Of a DNA stretch of 9,580 bases, positions 7,301-9,580 are shown one piece after another. The notes beneath the pieces are model-generated. The model had not been told where the DNA came from. It saw nothing but the letters and a program-made list of their open reading frames with translations, and did no database searches. Both the position numbers and the translations under genes were made by a program. The stretch spans positions 1 to 9,580 of the forward strand of contig JAEUNN010000816.1 of assembly GCA_016791085.1 (NCBI GenBank). Direction: 5' to 3'. Position 1 is the stretch's first letter; every line of letters begins with the position of its first letter. Source of the DNA: Rhodocyclaceae bacterium (GTDB lineage Bacteria; Pseudomonadota; Gammaproteobacteria; Burkholderiales; Rhodocyclaceae).

Positions 7301-7473
7301 TGGGCAGCGGGGTGGGCTCGGAACTGCGCCATCCGCTCGGCATCACCATGGTGGGCGGCCTCATCGTGAGCCAGCTGCTCACGCTATTCACCACGCCGGT
7401 CATCTATCTGGCGTTCGACAAGCTGGCCCGGCGCGCCTCCGGCCGCAGCGCGGCGGCCGCGCGCGCCTCATGA
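4378..7473 (+). CDS. mdtB: MdtB-type RND multidrug efflux transporter subunit
   Basis: The 1031-residue product is a full-length proton-driven RND transporter; Escherichia coli MdtB is about 1040. It opens with PSRLFILRPVATTLLM, as MdtB proteins do. The first membrane helix is at about 9-28 and the first large periplasmic loop at about 35-335. Helices 2-6 lie at about 338-490, helix 7 at about 528-548, the second loop follows, and helices 8-12 run from about 858 to the end. TGFVVDDAIVMIEN carries the proton-relay pair Asp401-Asp402, and GIVKKNAIMMIDF supplies the relay lysine (Lys924), so the pump core looks competent. MdtB-specific stretches include QVDYPTIQVSTLYPGASPD and ANVNQAKGG. In Escherichia coli MdtB works with MdtC as a B2C heterotrimer exporting bile salts, novobiocin and other drugs; the substrates here are unknown. 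It starts 69 bases after mdtA, and its stop overlaps mdtC as ATGA. Only a GGCGG-like ribosome site is seen. Confidence 0.95.
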   Translation: MNPSRLFILRPVATTLLMFAILLAGALAYRQLPQSALPQVDYPTIQVSTLYPGASPDVTTSSITAPLERQFGQMPGLVQMWSVSSGGASVITLRFELGLALDSAEQSVQAAINAAATFLPTDLPAPPVYAKVNPADAPVLTLALSSDTLPLIQVQDLADTRIAQKLSQMPGVGLVSLAGGAKPAVRVQVNPKALAALGLQLEDVRQAIAAANVNQAKGGFDGPTRAASIAANDQLKSAADYRDLIIAYRNGAPIRMSDLATLVDDAENLRLAAWSNTRPAIVMNVQRQPGANVIEVADRIKDLLPQLQAALPPAVKLELLSDRTVTVRASVADVQTELAVSVALVVLVIFLFLRNLRATFIPSVAVPLSLIGTFGVMYLAGFSINNLTLMALTIATGFVVDDAIVMIENISRYLERGDSPLEAALAGAGQIGFTIVSLTISLVAVLIPLLFMGDVVGRLFREFAITLAVAILISGLVSLTLTPMLCAKLLRRHDEQREGRLGAASARLFERVVARYDRALAWVLDHSGLTLLVAVATLFLTVLLYVIVPKGFFPLQDTGIIQGITEAPQSISFAALRERQLALAEALLQDPAVESVSSYIGVDGVNATPNVGRMAIVLKPHGQRAHDIVSIMAGLRQRAQDAGGIALYLQPVQDLTIEDRVSRTQYQFTLDAVNGDELAAWTDKLVTQLNAVPQLANVASDLQNRGLQAYVRIDRASAGRLGITPGAIDAALYNAFGQRLVSTIFTQTSQYRVVLEVGPEFRLGPRAIEQLHLTSASGTQVPLSAVASVEESYAPLAINHLGQFPAATISFDTAPGASLGDAVAAIEAAARDIALPVSVHMQFQGAALAFRGALANQLWLILAAVLTMYIVLGVLYESFIHPVTILSTLPSAGIGALLALTLTNQDLGVIGIIGIILLIGIVKKNAIMMIDFALDAERNQGLAPRAAIHQACLLRLRPILMTTMAALLSALPLMLGSGVGSELRHPLGITMVGGLIVSQLLTLFTTPVIYLAFDKLARRASGRSAAAARAS

Positions 7474-9580
7474 ACATTTCGCAGCCCTTCATCGAACGCC
7501 CGGTGGCCACCACGCTGCTCACGCTGGCCATCGCGCTGGCCGGGCTGCTGGCGTTCCGCGTGCTGCCGGTGGCGCCCCTGCCGCAGGTGGAATTTCCGAC
7601 CATCGTGGTAAGCGCCGCGCTGCCCGGCGCCAGTCCGGAAACCATGGCCGCCACCGTCGCGACCCCGCTGGAGCGCGCGCTGTCGCGCATCGCCGGGGTG
7701 AGCGAAATGACTTCCACCAGCACGCTCGGCAATACGCGCATCGTGCTGCAGTTCGACCTGGACCGTTCCATAGACGGTGCCGCGCGCGACGTACAGGGCG
7801 CCATCAACGCGGCGCGCGCGCTGCTGCCGTCGGGCTTGCCCGGCAATCCGAGCTACCGCAAGGCGAATCCGGCCGATTCTCCGGTCATGATCGTGGCGCT
7901 CACCTCGCCTACCTATACGCGCGGGCAAATGTACGACGCGGCCACCACGGTGCTGGCGCAAAAAATCGCCCAGGTGTCCGGGGTGGGCCAGGTCACGGTG
8001 GGCGGCGGCGCGCTGCCGGCGGTGCGCGTGGAACTCAATCTGCCGGCGCTCAATAGCGCCGGCATGAGCCTGGAGTCGGTGCGCAACACCATCGCCGCGA
8101 CCAATGCCAACCGCCCCAAAGGCTACGTGGAACTGGGCGAGCGGCGCTGGCAGATAGGCGCCAACGACCAGGCCAAAACCGCCGCCGAATACGCGCCGCT
8201 GGTGCTGGCCTACCGCAACGGCGCGGCGCTGCGGCTGGCCGACGTGGCGGAAGTGAACGATTCGGTGCAGGACATACGCAACGCCGGCACCACCAACGGC
8301 AAGCCGTCGATCCAGATGCTGGTGTATCGCCAGCCCGGCGCCAACATCATAGAAACCGTGGAACAGGTCAAGGCGCTGCTGCCCCAGCTCGCGGCCTCGA
8401 TTCCGGCCGGCATGGACGTGCGCGTGGTGATGGAACGCACCACCACCATACGCGCCTCCCTGCACGAAGTGGAACGCACCCTGCTGCTGTCGGTGGCGCT
8501 GGTCATCATGGTGGTGTTCCTGTTCCTGCGCCGCGCGCGCGCCACGCTGATTCCGGCCATTGCCGTGCCGGTGTCGCTGCTGGGCACGTTCGGGGTGATG
8601 TACCTGTGCGGCTACAGCATAGACAACCTGTCGCTCATGGCGCTCACCATTTCGACCGGCTTTGTCGTGGACGACGCCATCGTGGTGCTGGAAAACGTGA
8701 CGCGCCACATCGAAGCCGGCGAACATCCGCTCGCGGCCGCGCTGGCCGGCGCGCGCGAGGTCGGTTTCACGGTGCTGTCCATGAGCCTGTCGCTGATCGC
8801 CGTATTCATACCGGTGCTGCTCATGGGCGGCATCATCGGCCGCCTGTTCCGCGAATTCGCGGTGGTGCTGTCGGTGGCCATCCTGGTGTCCCTGGTGGTG
8901 TCGCTCACCACCACGCCCATGCTGTGCGCGCGCTGGCTGCGCCCGGACACCCACCCACGCGGGCGCCTGGACCATCTGTTCGAGCGCGGCTTCACGCGCC
9001 TTGCCGCCGGCTACGAGCGCAGCCTGGGCGCCGCGCTGCGCCATCCGCTGCTCATGCTGCTGTTGCTGTTCGCCATCGTGGCGCTCAACGTGCGGCTGTA
9101 CATCGCCGTGCCCAAAGGCTTTTTCCCGCAGCAGGACAATGGCCTCATGGTGGGCAGCATACAGGCCGATCAGGGCGTGTCCTTCCAGGCCATGCGCGTC
9201 AAGGTGGACCAGCTGGCGGCCGTGGTGGCGGCCGACCCGGCCGTGGAAACCGTGGCGGCCTATACCGGCGGCAGCCAGCGCAACGGCGGCTTCATGTTCG
9301 TGGTGCTCAAGCCGCAGGCGGAACGCCGCGCCACGGCCGACCAGGTGGCCACGCGCCTGCGCGGCAAGACTGCGCACGTGCCGGGCGCGGCGCTATTCCT
9401 GTCGGCGGCGCAGGATTTGCGCGTGGGCGGCCGTTCTTCCGGCGCGCAGTTTCAATTCACGCTGCAATCCGACGATCTGACCGACCTGCGCGCCTGGGAG
9501 CCGCGCGTGCGGCAAATGATGAGCGGCCTGCGCGAACTGACGGACGTGAATACCGACGAGCAGGACCGCGGCCTGCAGAT
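7470..9580 (+). CDS. mdtC: MdtC-type RND multidrug efflux transporter subunit, 3' end beyond right edge
   Basis: The visible 703 codons are the N-terminal two-thirds of the second RND subunit; Escherichia coli MdtC is about 1025 residues. MdtC-type signatures are LPVAPLPQVEFPTIVVSA (33-50), LPGASPETMAATVATPLER (51-69) and AGVSEMTSTSTLGNTR (75-90), followed by YRKANPADSP and MYLCGYSIDNLSLMALTI. Helix 1 is at about 9-28, helix 2 begins near 338, and TGFVVDDAIVVLEN in helix 4 holds the proton-relay pair Asp401-Asp402. Helix 7 is at about 526-548, and the second periplasmic loop (QDLRVGGRSSGAQFQFTL) is cut by the edge. The ATG overlaps the mdtB stop by four bases, indicating translational coupling and a fixed subunit ratio. 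It is a paralogue of mdtB with the same residue numbering at the relay, but each sequence clearly resembles its own Escherichia coli namesake. This points to an old duplication rather than a local one. The helix 10 lysine and the stop lie outside the window. Confidence 0.95.
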   Translation, partial: MNISQPFIERPVATTLLTLAIALAGLLAFRVLPVAPLPQVEFPTIVVSAALPGASPETMAATVATPLERALSRIAGVSEMTSTSTLGNTRIVLQFDLDRSIDGAARDVQGAINAARALLPSGLPGNPSYRKANPADSPVMIVALTSPTYTRGQMYDAATTVLAQKIAQVSGVGQVTVGGGALPAVRVELNLPALNSAGMSLESVRNTIAATNANRPKGYVELGERRWQIGANDQAKTAAEYAPLVLAYRNGAALRLADVAEVNDSVQDIRNAGTTNGKPSIQMLVYRQPGANIIETVEQVKALLPQLAASIPAGMDVRVVMERTTTIRASLHEVERTLLLSVALVIMVVFLFLRRARATLIPAIAVPVSLLGTFGVMYLCGYSIDNLSLMALTISTGFVVDDAIVVLENVTRHIEAGEHPLAAALAGAREVGFTVLSMSLSLIAVFIPVLLMGGIIGRLFREFAVVLSVAILVSLVVSLTTTPMLCARWLRPDTHPRGRLDHLFERGFTRLAAGYERSLGAALRHPLLMLLLLFAIVALNVRLYIAVPKGFFPQQDNGLMVGSIQADQGVSFQAMRVKVDQLAAVVAADPAVETVAAYTGGSQRNGGFMFVVLKPQAERRATADQVATRLRGKTAHVPGAALFLSAAQDLRVGGRSSGAQFQFTLQSDDLTDLRAWEPRVRQMMSGLRELTDVNTDEQDRGLQ

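Noticed and set aside
3046..7332. Open frame of 1428 codons on the minus strand, opposite mdtA and mdtB
   Set aside because: It mirrors two well-recognised genes. Its product is rich in His, Arg, Gln and Gly as expected for the antisense of GC-rich coding DNA, and it shows no recognisable domain. Stop scarcity in this frame follows from codon bias.
5400..8940. Similar stretches in mdtB (about 5400-5870) and mdtC (about 8480-8940) as a recent tandem duplication
   Set aside because: The similarity is confined to conserved membrane helices of paralogous subunits. Each protein matches its own Escherichia coli namesake better, so the duplication is ancient.
7404..9377. Open frame of 657 codons on the minus strand, opposite mdtC
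   Set aside because: It shows the same antisense composition effect as the frame opposite mdtA and mdtB. The plus strand encodes a clear RND transporter.

Overview
The window is GC-rich bacterial chromosomal DNA. Its gene content (a CheB-CheR fusion, a small cysteine-rich DGC-type protein and an MdtABC-type RND efflux operon) and base composition suggest a betaproteobacterium, plausibly in the Burkholderiales. That placement is an inference from protein resemblance and composition and has not been tested by a search. All four large or medium genes have intact frames. There is no sign of insertion sequences, CRISPR arrays, tRNA or rRNA genes, or phage genes.

Layout. (1) Bases 1-1652, minus strand: the first 550 codons of a chemotaxis-type fusion protein with CheB methylesterase, then CheR methyltransferase, then the start of a probable PAS region. 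It runs off the left edge. (2) Bases 1653-2140: a divergent control region. It contains an A+T-rich patch with a consensus -35 hexamer inside a close match to an FNR/ANR-type box (TTGAC-N4-ATCAA) and a near-consensus -10. (3) Bases 2141-2518, plus strand: a 125-residue protein with seven cysteines, resembling the putative zinc-binding DGC family. (4) Bases 2519-2929: a GC-rich gap with weak hairpins and one palindrome. (5) Bases 2930-9580, plus strand: the efflux operon. mdtA (membrane fusion protein) is followed by mdtB and mdtC (two RND transporter subunits). mdtC is cut by the right edge after 703 codons.

How the parts work together. MdtA, MdtB and MdtC would form the inner-membrane and periplasmic part of a proton-driven tripartite pump. 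The outer-membrane channel is not in the window and may be encoded further right or elsewhere. The CheBR protein probably belongs to a separate sensory pathway, and the cysteine-rich protein has no established function.

The least ordinary features are regulatory. mdtA is preceded by an 11-codon open frame with a strong Shine-Dalgarno sequence, and its stop overlaps the mdtA start as ATGA. mdtB is preceded by a second 11-codon frame ending in the same way, without a clear ribosome site. mdtB and mdtC overlap directly by ATGA. I did not find a clearly new biological system here; the coding content belongs to known families.
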